From assembly GCF_905404315.1 (NCBI RefSeq), contig NC_066269.1, forward strand, positions 10,052,501 through 10,116,500: a stretch of DNA of 64,000 nt, read 5' to 3'. Shown here piece by piece: positions 58,301-61,422 of this stretch (positions are counted from its first letter, which is position 1; each line of letters begins with the position of its first letter). The translations under genes and the position numbers were made by a program. The notes under the pieces are model-generated. The model had not been told where the DNA came from and did not search any database. It saw nothing but the letters and a program-made list of their open reading frames with translations. The DNA is from Leptidea sinapis. Taxonomy: Eukaryota > Arthropoda > Insecta > Lepidoptera > Pieridae.

Positions 58301-58869
58301 TTCCACTCCGAGATTGCCGGAAGAAGTGAAAATGTTGTGCATTTTTTAATTCCTTTATTTATCAGTATAAAAGTACTAGCATTTATGTGGTTAAATATAA
58401 TATTCATTTATTGCGCTATTGCGCTAAAAAATGAACACTTTAGAACTATTACAATTATTTTACATTAAAAAGTTTATCTCTCAAAAAAATCAACTTTCAT
58501 CCATAATTTCAACGACAGTCTTACGAATTTTCGATCAGGTCACGTGTCCTGACGAGAGTTTAACATTTTATACCCATCCCAAAAAAAGTGCTCAACGCCG
58601 CTAGCACGTGTTATATGGGACATTTAAATCACGTAATATAAGACTGCTTAAGTCTCATTTACCCAGTAATTTTACTAGCTATGGCGCCCTTCAGACCGAA
58701 ACACAATAATGCTTACACATTACAGCTTCACGGCAAAAATAGGTGCTCTTGTGGTATCCTACCTACCCATAATTTTGCCGGCATCCTGTGCTCAGAAGCC
58801 TCCCACTCGGTTATATAATATATAAGCTATTCAACGTTATACCTTATTCTTTTTGTCCTTTTTCGCCAT
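24704..58869 (-). CDS. 11-exon gene; charged coiled-coil protein, possibly CASC1/DNAI7-like
   Basis: Exons in order: 58869-58843, 56776-56755, 54347-54219, 48914-48820, 45578-45487, 44273-44140, 38041-37989, 27925-27851, 26607-26408, 25716-25550 and 24843-24704. All phases agree and give 1134 nt or 377 residues. Seen: start MAKKDKKNK; a Glu/Lys-rich block at 60-91; a charged, probably coiled-coil stretch at 92-184 (REEWMAQRIEEWKAEKEAE); then a compact half (YNEVRLALREQLSQAI, LKWSSIKLASYQRSF, LRLNIWVAIPLP, PTIIDGSNVCVRAAHS) and a helical tail ending KELEAFLKANM. The layout recalls axonemal CASC1/DNAI7 proteins, but I see no diagnostic N-terminal tryptophan motif, so function is open. Introns are bloated with LINEs and DNA transposons. 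Exon 7 rests on a weaker donor. AATAAA lies about 100 nt past the stop. Confidence 0.7.
24955..25080 (-). mobile_element. Family B LINE 3' tail
   Basis: GGACAAAGGAGCGTACGGGT and CACCTGGTGTTAAGTTATCA match 50780-50850 and 57430-57540. A shorter relic lies at 24480-24560. Both sit near the last intron of gene 2 or just past its end. Confidence 0.5.
25550..25716 (-). CDS. Gene 2 exon 10
   Basis: TTTTTTCAG leads to EPVDLTFPSVHVSVKLPTII, then CVRAAHSTIDLLSESTRSFA. The donor G|GTGAGT is in phase 1. Confidence 0.75.
25755..26160 (+). mobile_element. SINE-like family A copy with 5' addition
   Basis: The family A body (GCCGGCTTGATTATGGGTAC, GGGCGCCGTAGCTAGTATAG, TCATCTAGTCCCTTATTGTC) is preceded by a block (GCTCGTCATCATCACACTTG) also found at 35835-35925. 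It fills the intron between gene 2 exons 9 and 10. Confidence 0.6.
26408..26607 (-). CDS. Gene 2 exon 9
   Basis: ATCTTTCAG leads to VRLALREQLSQAIQCASYIL, then LKWSSIKLASYQRSF and IWVAIPLPTRKPRPIEPE. The donor AG|GTTAGT is in phase 2. This is the best conserved-looking part of the protein. Confidence 0.75.
27050..27310 (-). mobile_element. LINE RNase H C-terminal remnant
   Basis: The minus-strand frame reads HMGEAIRLIKLNRIQLK, then ALTGHGTTDNLFNIGI and SKDTAAHVLLHCQV, the RNase H end of R1/I-type LINEs. One in-frame stop. Lies in a gene 2 intron. Confidence 0.55.
27851..27925 (-). CDS. Gene 2 exon 8
   Basis: TTCTTAACAG leads to MLAMLEEFLANSRQYTPLQV and QNYNE, 25 whole codons. The donor GAG|GTAATT is in phase 0. 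Confidence 0.72.
27975..28050. repeat. Dispersed repeat E copy
   Basis: CAGCAATGCACGCACACTAA and the neighbouring GTGACT block match the repeat E copies. Confidence 0.4.
28500..29060. repeat. Dispersed repeat D copy
   Basis: Starts TTTTAACCGACGTCGAAAAG GAGGAGGTACTC and ends GTTTTTGAAGTCGGTTTTTT, with a body matching 8690-8990. The ends form a short imperfect inverted repeat. Confidence 0.55.
29122..30024. mobile_element. hAT-family transposon derivative with perfect TSD
   Basis: A 903-bp element has 13-bp terminal inverted repeats (CAGGGGCGGATCT) and is flanked by an identical 8-bp duplication TCTTTATC (29114-29121 and 30025-30032). Inside, plus-strand frames read LSQTRWSCHYDAVKALKSTY and, farther on, hAT dimerisation-like pieces (RLNHLSVLSINCDLTKDLQ). 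It is therefore a deleted, nonautonomous copy of a ZMYM/hAT-like transposon, inserted in gene 2 intron 7, the 10-kb gap between exons 7 and 8. Confidence 0.85.
30431..33812 (+). mobile_element. CR1-like LINE, ORF2 with endonuclease and RT
   Basis: A frame from 30431 to 32635 (734 codons) carries an APE-type endonuclease (INETWLRQGQEG, RGGGVGFYTRQGL, VLLGDFNINF, SLSSHAFISCVL) and a reverse transcriptase (ELRPISILPCLSKVIEK, LDYSRAFDTINSSLL, RGVPQGSILGRL, YADDIQLYITF). After a stop at about 32636 the C-terminus continues in other frames (for example PKHHTAAFRGSFKYNATK near 33170). The 3' end near 33812 carries TTTCA-type short repeats. No ORF1 is evident; 30040-30430 is an AT-rich frame of doubtful meaning. 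Clade is judged from motif style only. Confidence 0.8.
33925..33989. repeat. Interstitial telomere-type array (AACCT)13
   Basis: Thirteen perfect AACCT units (TTAGG on the other strand), the insect telomere repeat, lie inside a gene intron between LINE remnants. The flanks share short similar blocks (ATTCTCAAA). Confidence 0.95.
34255..34690 (+). mobile_element. RTE-type LINE C-terminal remnant
   Basis: Reads GIERSVIGIKRRDKIKLTKT, LKWKWAGHMVRGKSEKW, then in another frame RWEDDLKRVAGPEWM, the RTE ORF2 end. Frameshifted. Confidence 0.65.
35000..35330 (-). mobile_element. LINE ORF2 C-terminal remnant
   Basis: Minus strand reads LESIQRSFTRRLNNVLRRKD, RLKYFSLLTLEDRRKVADM and RTNYGRHSVLHRIVNLY, a Jockey/CR1 ORF2 end, ending at a stop near 35000. 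Confidence 0.65.
35396..35822. repeat. Pair of direct repeats (about 130 bp)
   Basis: 35396-35540 and 35695-35822 share AACAATATAAAACCGGTTTC and GAAAAGGCC/TTTCAACAA blocks. They are diverged, 300 bp apart, and of unknown origin. Confidence 0.6.
35835..35925. repeat. Dispersed short repeat (copy of 25818-25890)
   Basis: GCTCGTCATCATCACACTTG CCCTCCTCCCTCC and CATCTGAGTGATCACCCTA are shared. Confidence 0.5.
36060..36340. mobile_element. LINE 5' UTR-like segment
   Basis: GCCGCTAAGCAATCTTGGGG, GTCGCTGTCCGAGTTAAACT and CAGACGTAGGTATAAATAT match 4913-5095 and 17240-17465. Confidence 0.5.
36385..36750 (+). mobile_element. LINE 3' remnant
   Basis: Begins with an ORF2 end (FYNEVPATVQALSVNKFK), then a 3' UTR (CTCAGAGCGCCATTTGTTTC) shared with 54460-54640 and, in antisense, 13490-13740. 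Confidence 0.55.
36955..37065. repeat. Dispersed repeat E copy
   Basis: AATCGCCAGTGTAAGACGTA and the TCTAGACGGACTCTGACAGC block match the other copies. Confidence 0.45.
37200..37800 (-). mobile_element. LINE remnant related to 30431-33812
   Basis: Minus strand at 37560-37800 reads PPYLYEKLSWLGDKNRAYCT and then a block matching the AAFRGS/NNLPPPLR end of the plus-strand LINE. The part 37200-37340 is AT-rich 3' UTR. Confidence 0.55.
37989..38041 (-). CDS. Gene 2 exon 7 (53 nt, weaker donor)
   Basis: TTGCTTTTAG precedes 53 nt reading FEQEKIDFMRKKQINAE. It enters in phase 1 and leaves in phase 0, exactly what is needed to link exons 6 and 8. The donor GAG|GTTCGT is weak. A stronger donor four bases on breaks frame. 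It is a small island among LINE sequence. Confidence 0.5.
38279..38301. repeat. (TAA)n microsatellite, 3' tail of the LINE
   Basis: About eight TAA units at the 3' end of the minus-strand LINE, as expected for CR1/RTE-type tails. Confidence 0.85.
38440..38775 (-). CDS. LINE ORF2 part 3: C-terminus
   Basis: Reads TTLFKTYCLCMYTCQLWCNY, RALMKLPRYCSAASMFA and FWDRMRRSTNGILM, the C-terminal part of the same ORF2, shifted by one base from the RT frame. Confidence 0.72.
   Translation of the reverse strand: MKTTLFKTYCLCMYTCQLWCNYSNKTLSSLRVQYNDSYRALMKLPRYCSAASMFARARVPDFFAIIRTRIASFWDRMRRSTNGILMTVSNNVYNNDIFKRWMDIHLNKNRK
38772..40424 (-). CDS. LINE ORF2 part 2: reverse transcriptase
   Basis: Contains RGKSPGHDGLSVEHIV, SANYRPISLGTIISKVLKRL, QFGFRPGLSTDSAIVTL, ACFLDLSKAFDLVNYDILWK, DCGVRQGGLTSPDLFNLYIN and the active-site motif YADDMVLLSPS, in the right order. 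It ends at TGA 38772, where the C-terminus continues in another frame. Confidence 0.82.
   Translation of the reverse strand: MNTDNFPGVFHCNCNSHKTCSHYKEYFSSIELYYNFIVDVLQKAALISSRPTHLHTKKKHVTGWNYYVRDSHQLARLYFKTWVSAGKPSNGELYEKMKISRREFKNKLKWSQQNEESIKMNILATHQKENNFIKFWNATKRLQGKECRPVSIDGSKEISHIANIFKTKFRAKPLTTNCVVDTKKVPRSELDSSGCFIQFTPEDIRNTVKSIKRGKSPGHDGLSVEHIVWGTDKVYHHLCTFFNLCIKYEFLPVSLTKTLVVPIVKNKTGNLNDSANYRPISLGTIISKVLKRLIHPVLQRFINIDDAQFGFRPGLSTDSAIVTLKSCVSYYTERRTSVYACFLDLSKAFDLVNYDILWKKLSATKAPTEIINLLKFWYGNQINCVKWGDTLSSGYRLDCGVRQGGLTSPDLFNLYINDLIVELRRARIGCHVGNICINNLSYADDMVLLSPSIKGLRKLISICENYANSHGLKYNVNKTVFMVFKSGKGPENIPGVYLNENSVKIVNQFKYLGHILTEDLKDDCDIERERRALSVRSNMIARRFASAAMR
40414..41259 (-). CDS. 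LINE ORF2 part 1: APE endonuclease
   Basis: Reads SIISYNCKSIKRSIQCVKNL, DIVVLQETWVLPHDL, RPYGGLAILWNNNK, LVINVYMPVDHTD, YVLGDFNSHPSANFG and TWSDHYPICI: the catalytic Asn, Glu, Asp/Asn and Asp-His pairs of an apurinic-type endonuclease. The frame stops at 40414, where the RT frame takes over, implying a small indel. Confidence 0.78.
   Translation of the reverse strand: MDHKSTQFSIISYNCKSIKRSIQCVKNLTIRADIVVLQETWVLPHDLNFVNEISKNFSSIAKSSVDTSVGMLKGRPYGGLAILWNNNKFHAVTPIECSSNRIAAVKIHMGSRLFLVINVYMPVDHTDNMSEFIDCLGEISAIIEESNVECAYVLGDFNSHPSANFGREMIKFCKDMELECIDINYLGLESNHFTFMSESSGSQSWLDHCLTTCAASQTVTDVKILYDVTWSDHYPICITCCIPGNVVPAVVTGSDDGLVKVKWGSRSNEQINKYQKYCYEH
41249..42598 (-). CDS. LINE ORF1 protein (449 residues)
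   Basis: An uninterrupted frame. N-terminal part: CDTVQCKECKLVVNELLAFV, a Cys-pair start, then KKFMRRRDGSEQKGLQDIIK and PTFVAKNLNKLPPITFDHID, a block known from CR1/Rex-like ORF1s. A Gln/Ser-rich middle follows. The C-terminal part is RRM-like (SAVYVSRVNKSTSADDIREY, then a basic patch FRIYRDFIPKGKVEKL). Likely an RNA-binding chaperone of retrotransposition. It overlaps the ORF2 start by about 11 bases. Confidence 0.75.
   Translation of the reverse strand: MYKAKTKFVRSGIPTQPLVPRSQLPAAHGCFANAIPMFRSPTRNTASRGSDNTVVCDTVQCKECKLVVNELLAFVSNKIDTLPETGIIQICLSAYSCDEIESARLIAYKLLAPTKKFMRRRDGSEQKGLQDIIKLIKEYDLDCLPTFVAKNLNKLPPITFDHIDVTTFLKEMSILKSEVANIKATSLNSDKFTSNSDFEYLKQEIEQVKRMLQFNLQTEQSSCERSQRNDSDPKNQKQQQNTSQESVSKKSVKASSVHLFSPCAPDNKTNGTICVESTLRDSYSDPSVTAMKALDTPTNTPSYRDITVNTNFKKPSYISKPENDNFVLVEHRKRKKLVNSSGTAQISTKLRVADLTSAVYVSRVNKSTSADDIREYIKDMGEECVKVELLTQKNETQFTSYKIIVSKNKLDRFLKPDFWPEGIKFRIYRDFIPKGKVEKLNSNKKYNGP
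42600..43400. other. Intron sequence, no gene seen
   Basis: AT-rich. One short plus-strand segment, ATGGCGACCGAAATTTTTGA followed by a GTAAGT, imitates a first exon, but nothing downstream supports it. Confidence 0.35.
43420..43690 (+). mobile_element. Degraded LINE C-terminal fragment
   Basis: Frames read YWNRSIITDRTIIANKPDIV-like and VDRLRCAFIVDINH, the tail found in RTE/Nimb-type LINE polyproteins. Stops break it up. Confidence 0.4.
43715..44090 (-). mobile_element. RTE-type LINE 3' remnant
   Basis: Tail ATCAGCCAGTAAAAGTCCAC TGCTGGACAAAGGCC, then blocks shared with 15720-16219 (CCATGAGCTTTATCATAAG). Ends about 50 bp from gene 2 exon 6. Confidence 0.55.
44140..44273 (-). CDS. Gene 2 exon 6 (charged helix)
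   Basis: The acceptor TTTTCCAG leads to QAILAGAKEKRAALARERAE and RRDLLAKTCNLFH. The donor is A|GTAAGA, phase 1. Confidence 0.7.
44380..44720. repeat. Dispersed repeat F copy
   Basis: Matches 16555-16880 (GGAATTATTTAGCAAAATGA, CATTGCGTGGCGTTGTATTC). Confidence 0.55.
44965..45240 (+). mobile_element. LINE 3' remnant, family B
   Basis: Reads PRTATLWNQLPAAVF, then YHLGTFKKRAYS, and ends TCCCGTGAGCCTCTTGCCC, TCTTATATAAAAATAAA. Confidence 0.6.
45487..45578 (-). CDS. Gene 2 exon 5 (charged helix)
   Basis: The acceptor TAACAG leads to PKNWKDMNKKQREEWMAQRI and more charged helix. Of several possible donors only AA|GTTAGT (phase 2) keeps frame with exon 6. A later C|GTAAAT gives a stop. Confidence 0.68.
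45740..46075 (-). mobile_element. LINE reverse transcriptase fragment
   Basis: Minus-strand GFKSHNLLLNSHKTKYIIFT followed by APNSKMSI matches the segment after the YADD box of CR1-like RTs. Upstream frames are broken. Confidence 0.55.
46580..46990. mobile_element. Stacked LINE 3' ends
   Basis: Two tails, CCTACGTGAATAAAGTGATT TTGATTTGATTTT at about 46710-46745 and GCGAAATAAAATATTTTTGA TTTGATTTT at about 46905-46945, then an RTE tail in antisense (GGCCTTTGTCTAGCAGCG) and a (GA)n run at about 46982-47000. Confidence 0.5.
47185..47470. repeat. Dispersed repeat C copy
   Basis: Matches 7420-7700: AAGGTGTTGTGTTGTGATGC and GACGAGCGCGAGGGGGTGAA. Confidence 0.55.
47480..48815. other. Gene 2 intron, no gene seen
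   Basis: AT-rich. A plus-strand frame at 48323-48508 has no coding signature or splice support. Confidence 0.4.
48820..48914 (-). CDS. Gene 2 exon 4 (Glu/Lys-rich)
   Basis: The acceptor is TTTGCAG. The exon encodes EEQKVEEEEEVKKKKKGKTG and ends IPAFEK. The donor AAA|GTATGT is in phase 0. Low-complexity charge is typical of the N-termini of axonemal and scaffold proteins. Confidence 0.7.
49299..49335. repeat. (AT)n microsatellite
   Basis: About 18 AT units in gene 2 intron 3, upstream of the small nested ORF. Confidence 0.9.
49521..49781 (+). CDS. Small nested ORF, 86 residues, unknown function
   Basis: An ATG at 49521 opens an 86-codon frame on the strand opposite gene 2, inside the intron between its exons 3 and 4. 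Its composition is clearly richer in G+C than the AT-rich flanks. The protein is rich in W, P, H and K, with stretches such as KYDGQKDLWKFGPLHFW and VYNKLKHLPPYGRDSSDHW, and has no repeats or membrane span. AAAGTACAG just upstream could be an acceptor, so it may be the last exon of a short gene. ATTAAA occurs about 75 nt past the stop. I do not recognise the family. It could be a small testis-type gene, a retrocopy or a relic. Confidence 0.45.
   Translation: MYSLPDVKFTLPRNRRNFVESRILLASATSPRKYDGQKDLWKFGPLHFWKNPPGVNLFQDHSHMCFVYNKLKHLPPYGRDSSDHWN
49975..50124 (-). mobile_element. tRNA-derived SINE
   Basis: On the minus strand it starts GACCTGCATAGCCGAGTGGT (A box, 50106-50116), has a B box GGTTTGAATCC (50063-50073), then a tail ATGATGAATATGGATGTTTG and AT-rich end. 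The head resembles a serine/leucine-type tRNA but the acceptor stem does not pair, so it is not a working tRNA gene. Confidence 0.75.
50140..50212 (-). mobile_element. Second tRNA-like SINE head
   Basis: On the minus strand TTGGAAGAGTGCTCG (A-box-like, 50195-50209), CGCGAGATGTCGCGG and GGTTCGACTTCC (B box, 50162-50173). Directly abuts the first SINE in the same orientation. Confidence 0.6.
50665..50711 (-). other. Possible alternative 47-nt exon of gene 2
   Basis: Flanked by ATTTTCAG and ACG|GTGAGT. Reads DAKSKKRKGKLHRKGT after exon 3, in keeping with the Lys-rich character. Its 47 nt would shift exon 4 into a stop, so it is not in the main model. It may be an alternative, poison or decayed exon. 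Confidence 0.35.
50780..51455 (-). mobile_element. LINE ORF2 C-terminal remnant, family B
   Basis: Minus strand reads RKAKLASKKLGVINRARQYL, PAHILELYQSA, DRVQHRAARYVGDPVL, DYLALRRNVVSL and the tail GGTCACCTGGTGG. Broken by frameshifts. Same family as 20020-20810 and 57420-57790. Confidence 0.65.
51578..51722. repeat. 29-bp minisatellite, 5 copies
   Basis: Units start at 51578, 51607, 51636, 51665 and 51694 (ATGGCCGACATGTAAAGACG then AATTTCAAA). A partial unit precedes at 51563. Confidence 0.9.
51885..52085. repeat. Dispersed repeat E copy
   Basis: CTACGTCTTACACTCGCGAT, GCTGAAAATAGAGGCTAACA and ACGTGTTCACAGCTGTCACT match other copies in antisense. Confidence 0.5.
52100..52925. other. Gene 2 intron, no gene seen
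   Basis: AT-rich. The end of a repeat with CGCGCCCAAATGAGTCGGTT lies near 52755. No coding support. Confidence 0.4.
52932..53135. repeat. 49-bp tandem repeat, 4 copies
   Basis: A TCGCT core recurs at 52963, 53012, 53061 and 53110, exactly 49 bp apart, within CCATACTGTCGCTATGGGAA-like units that have diverged. Confidence 0.85.
53150..53450 (+). mobile_element. RTE-type LINE 3' remnant
   Basis: Frames read KIAKLKWQWVGHIARWTD-like, GGRPHQMD and IAGIGWIWAAQGLSSWCF-like sequence, then TTTTCCGGCTGATATGATGA, the RTE tail. Confidence 0.55.
53640..53945 (-). mobile_element. SINE-like family A copy
   Basis: Antisense: GACGTTCAGCTGATGGTGAT, TACGGCGCCCTTCAGACCGA and GCAAAGGAGCCTCCCAT. Confidence 0.7.
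54219..54347 (-). CDS. Gene 2 exon 3 (acidic segment)
   Basis: The acceptor ATTTCAG joins in phase 1. The exon encodes VVEQQEVLMATTELEPEPEE and ends IPIPVVIE. The donor is G|GTAAGC, phase 1. Confidence 0.7.
54460..54640 (+). mobile_element. LINE 3' UTR remnant
   Basis: CGCCGCTTCTTCTCTCTCAA, CATCAAAAAGAATTCTAAA and AATAAATGCC match 36600-36770. Confidence 0.5.
54650..54850. repeat. Dispersed repeat C copy (partial)
   Basis: AACAATGAAAACTTCATAAAC and GACGAGTGCGAGGAAGTGAG match 7590-7780. Confidence 0.5.
54860..56360. other. Gene 2 intron, no gene seen
   Basis: Two short plus-strand frames (55543-55803, 55854-56039) are AT-rich and lack a protein-like signature. A block near 55505-55560 (AACAATTTGTTATGTTTTTA, CCTCACTTCT) also follows the small ORF at about 49840-49880. 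Confidence 0.35.
56378..56588. repeat. Fold-back repeat element
   Basis: Arms of about 60 bp (56378-56437 and 56531-56588) are inverted copies sharing ACAAATGATTTGAGTTTTCT TTAGTG. The centre carries CCTCTACACGAGG and CCTCAGGACGTG hairpins. It resembles MITE-like fold-back repeats of Lepidoptera and lies next to microexon 2. Confidence 0.75.
56755..56776 (-). CDS. Gene 2 exon 2 (22-nt microexon)
   Basis: TGTTTCAG precedes 22 nt encoding DDHQQET plus one base, then G|GTAATT. It bridges exons 1 and 3 in frame. It is short enough to be missed by gene finders. Confidence 0.55.
57240..57860 (-). mobile_element. RTE/SINE tail split by a family B LINE insertion
   Basis: 57250-57415 (GCTACTGAACCGATATTGAT) and 57800-57850 (ACGAAGTCGCGGGCATCAGC) are two parts of one RTE-type 3' end. 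Between them, 57420-57790 is an antisense family B LINE end (NELPCAVFPGRYDMGTFKKS). Confidence 0.55.
58640..58815 (-). mobile_element. SINE-like family A copy (truncated)
   Basis: TCTCATTTACCCAGTAATTT, GGCGCCCTTCAGACCGAAAC and TGCTCAGAAGCCTCCCACT. Ends about 30 bp from the gene 2 first-exon donor. Confidence 0.65.
58843..58869 (-). CDS. Gene 2 exon 1 (start codon)
   Basis: ATG at 58869-58867 encodes nine residues (MAKKDKKNK) before AAG|GTATAA, phase 0. The sequence just upstream is AT-rich. Confidence 0.65.
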
Positions 58870-59079
58870 TTCGATTTAAATACAAAATTATTTCTATAAA
58901 ATAAAATAAAGTACTACAAAATGTATAAACAACAATGACTCAAGAAAGTTTGACATTAAATAAATGTCAACCATTGTTTGTTAATTACATTGAACCACAG
59001 ACTTAGTATTTATATACACTAACTGACAGCCCCGTAAAGTGTGATTATAATCTATATACATATAAATAAAATTGGAGTG

Positions 59080-59575
59080 TCTGTTTGTAATATTGATATA
59101 ACCAAAATAACATTTTTACAATTTTTATCTGTCTGTTTGTTCCGGCTAATCTCTGAAATGGCTGGACCGATTTTTATGAGACTTTTATTGGCAGGTAGCT
59201 GATGTAATAAGGAGTAACTTAGGCTAAGTTTATTTAAAAAAATCTTTTATTTTAGAAAAATAAAGTAATATTGCAATGTCCAAGAAACTGTCTAACTCTA
59301 AAAATAATTCATATGGCAAAACAACGTTTGCCGGGTCAGCTAGCATATACGATTTACAATTTAAGAACTTTATTTCTCAGAAGAATATTACAATATTCAC
59401 TTATAGAGAAAATATATTCTAATTACTATATAATATGTGAGCCGTGAGAATATAACAATATCTATAATAATTATATCGATTTTTTTTCTTGTTTAATGTT
59501 GCAATGTCCAAGAAACGGTTTAACTCTAAAAATAATTTATATGGAAAAACAACGTTTGCCGGGTCAGCTAGTAAT
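59080..59575. mobile_element. Two RTE/SINE 3' ends
   Basis: GCAATGTCCAAGAAAC and AACAACGTTTGCCGGGTCAG CTAG occur at 59274-59345 and again at 59500-59575. Confidence 0.6.
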
Positions 59576-59694
59576 AATAAAAGGTTATTTAGTTCAAAAA
59601 CTTTACAGAAATCTTATAACTAATAACAATATGGACATTTTATAACAGCATTATGTTGGGAATTTTATTTCTCAACTTCTATCTCAATTTTGAT

Positions 59695-59815
59695 TTTTCA
59701 ATGACGCCGGCAACGCTCTTTTGATCCCTCTAGTGTTGCAGGAGAATCTGGGCGATGGTGATCACTTAACATCAGGTGACTCGTACGTTCGTTTGTCCTC
59801 CTCTTCCTCCTATTT
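59695..59815 (+). mobile_element. Family B LINE tail
   Basis: GGTGATCACTTAACATCAGG TGACTCGTACG and TTTGTCCTCC, the 3' tail seen elsewhere in antisense. Confidence 0.5.
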
Positions 59816-60092
59816 TAAGAAATGAGGTATTGCTAGAAATACACTGTACTGCAAAAGTAAGTATCACACTTTTCAAATTAATTTCTTTTCTTAACTATAG
59901 AAGGTAGAGATTTAAGATTAAAAACCTTTTGTTGCAAATTTTATAGGCTTTAATTCTTAGAAACTAAAATTATACATTAGTAACATTTTTAACTTAAAAA
60001 AGATAAAACAATGAAAATAGACATTTTTAGTTTAGTGTAAAAAAAAATTATGAATTTTTATTAATTTAATAATAAATTTATTAAATTAATTT

Positions 60093-60815
60093 TTAATAAC
60101 TGGTATTGCCTCCTCGAGCTCCAATTACAGCTTCGAGCCGGTTTAACATACTAAACACTAGGTTTCGGAGCCGATGTTGGGGAATATTCTCCCATTCTTC
60201 TACCAGGGCCTGCTTTAGTGCCCTGAGGGTAGTAGGTGGTGGTCTGCGATTTCTGACTAGCCTCCCAAGCTCATCCCAGGCGTGTTCAATCGGGTTGAGA
60301 TCAGGACTTCTTGATGGCCAAGCCATCACGCTGATACCGACCTCCTGAATATACTCTTGTACGATATGAGCCGTGCGTGGCCGGGCATTATCATGCATCA
60401 GCATCGATCCATCACCCATATTTGCTAAATACGGCCCTGCATACTCATTGAGAATCTCTTGAGCATATCTTTGCCCAGTGAGGGTGCCATTTTCTATGGC
60501 TACTAGCTCTGTGCGACCTTCTGAAGGTATGCGAGCCCATACATGTACACTGCCTCCACCGTATTGGACTCTTTCTGAGATGCAGGCTTGAAGGTATCGC
60601 TCACCAGGTCGCCTGTAAACACTTCGCCTTCCATCAGAAGTGTAAAGGGAGAATCGAGACTCATCTGCAAACAAAATTCTTGACCATTCTTCTTCATCCC
60701 ACTGCATGTGTTCACGGGCGTATCGCAGTCTCGCTACTCGATGCTGTCTCTCGAGTTTTGGGCCACTCGCTGGTCTTCGGGGTTTCAAATTTGCTTCAGC
60801 AAGTCTTCTTCTCAC
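60093..60815 (-). CDS. Tc1 transposase part 2: catalytic domain
   Basis: Reads MRRRLAEANLKPRRPA, SRILFADESRFSLYTSDGRR (first Asp), MLMHDNARPRTAHIVQEYI (second Asp) and WPSRSPDLNPIEHAWDELGR (Glu), the DDE triad of the Tc1 group. Ends with RGGNTSY. Complete apart from the frameshift with part 1. Confidence 0.85.
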   Translation of the reverse strand: MRRRLAEANLKPRRPASGPKLERQHRVARLRYAREHMQWDEEEWSRILFADESRFSLYTSDGRRSVYRRPGERYLQACISERVQYGGGSVHVWARIPSEGRTELVAIENGTLTGQRYAQEILNEYAGPYLANMGDGSMLMHDNARPRTAHIVQEYIQEVGISVMAWPSRSPDLNPIEHAWDELGRLVRNRRPPPTTLRALKQALVEEWENIPQHRLRNLVFSMLNRLEAVIGARGGNTSY

Positions 60816-61108
60816 TGTACTATCACTAATGTAGTCCGGGTCTGAAGTAGCTGTTGCTGGACTTCAACTGCATTTTGGTGGCGATTTCTTAACACAGTGG
60901 AAATAATATAACGATCTTCTCGGGCACTGGTACACCTGGGTCTGCCATTACAAGGTCTCCTCAGATGGTGTCCAGTCTCTTCGTACCTTCGCTTTACCTT
61001 CTGGACCGTTCGTACCGTCACATCCACCATTCTTGCAGTGCGACGCATACTGATGCCTAGTTCCAGAAAAGCCATGATCCTAGCACATTCTTCAACTGAA
61101 AGAGGCAT
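60812..61108 (-). CDS. Tc1 transposase part 1: helix-turn-helix domain
   Basis: Reads MPLSVEECARIMAFLELGIS, MRRTARMVDVTVRTVQKVKR and HLRRPCNGRPRCTSAREDRY: paired HTH DNA-binding domains of Tc1-like transposases with a GRPR-type hook. The frame is lost at about 60812. Confidence 0.8.
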   Translation of the reverse strand: MPLSVEECARIMAFLELGISMRRTARMVDVTVRTVQKVKRRYEETGHHLRRPCNGRPRCTSAREDRYIISTVLRNRHQNAVEVQQQLLQTRTTLVIVQ

Positions 61109-61422
61109 GATAAATAAATGTTATGTGCTTTTTAACATAAATTTTTAAAACAAGACCCATCGATCCTGAAAAAAATTTAAAACAGAAAGAAAAATGTGAA
61201 TGGTAAAATTGTGATTCGGAAACGTCCACTTTGAAAAAGGAATGGTTTTGTTTTTGAAGTTTTTTTTTCAGCCAATTCTTAAAAGAAGGTTACCGACTAT
61301 AAAAATTCATGTACAAAATTAAATTCTCTTTGGAGTCCTTTTTATTTCGAAAGTATATCTTGTGAACTTAAAACGTTATCCCAATTTTAAAAGTGTGATA
61401 CTTACTTTTGAAGGCCGGTGTA

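Larger units (their letters stand above)
59842..61420 (-). mobile_element. Tc1-like DNA transposon with TIRs and TA duplication
   Basis: A 1579-bp element ends in about 32-bp inverted repeats (left 59842-59873, right 61389-61420) sharing CAAAAGTAAGTATCACACTTTT, and is flanked by TA at 59840-59841 and 61421-61422. It encodes a Tc1/mariner transposase on the minus strand, broken by one frameshift near 60812. Probably inactive but young. It lies upstream of the gene 2 start. Confidence 0.88.
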
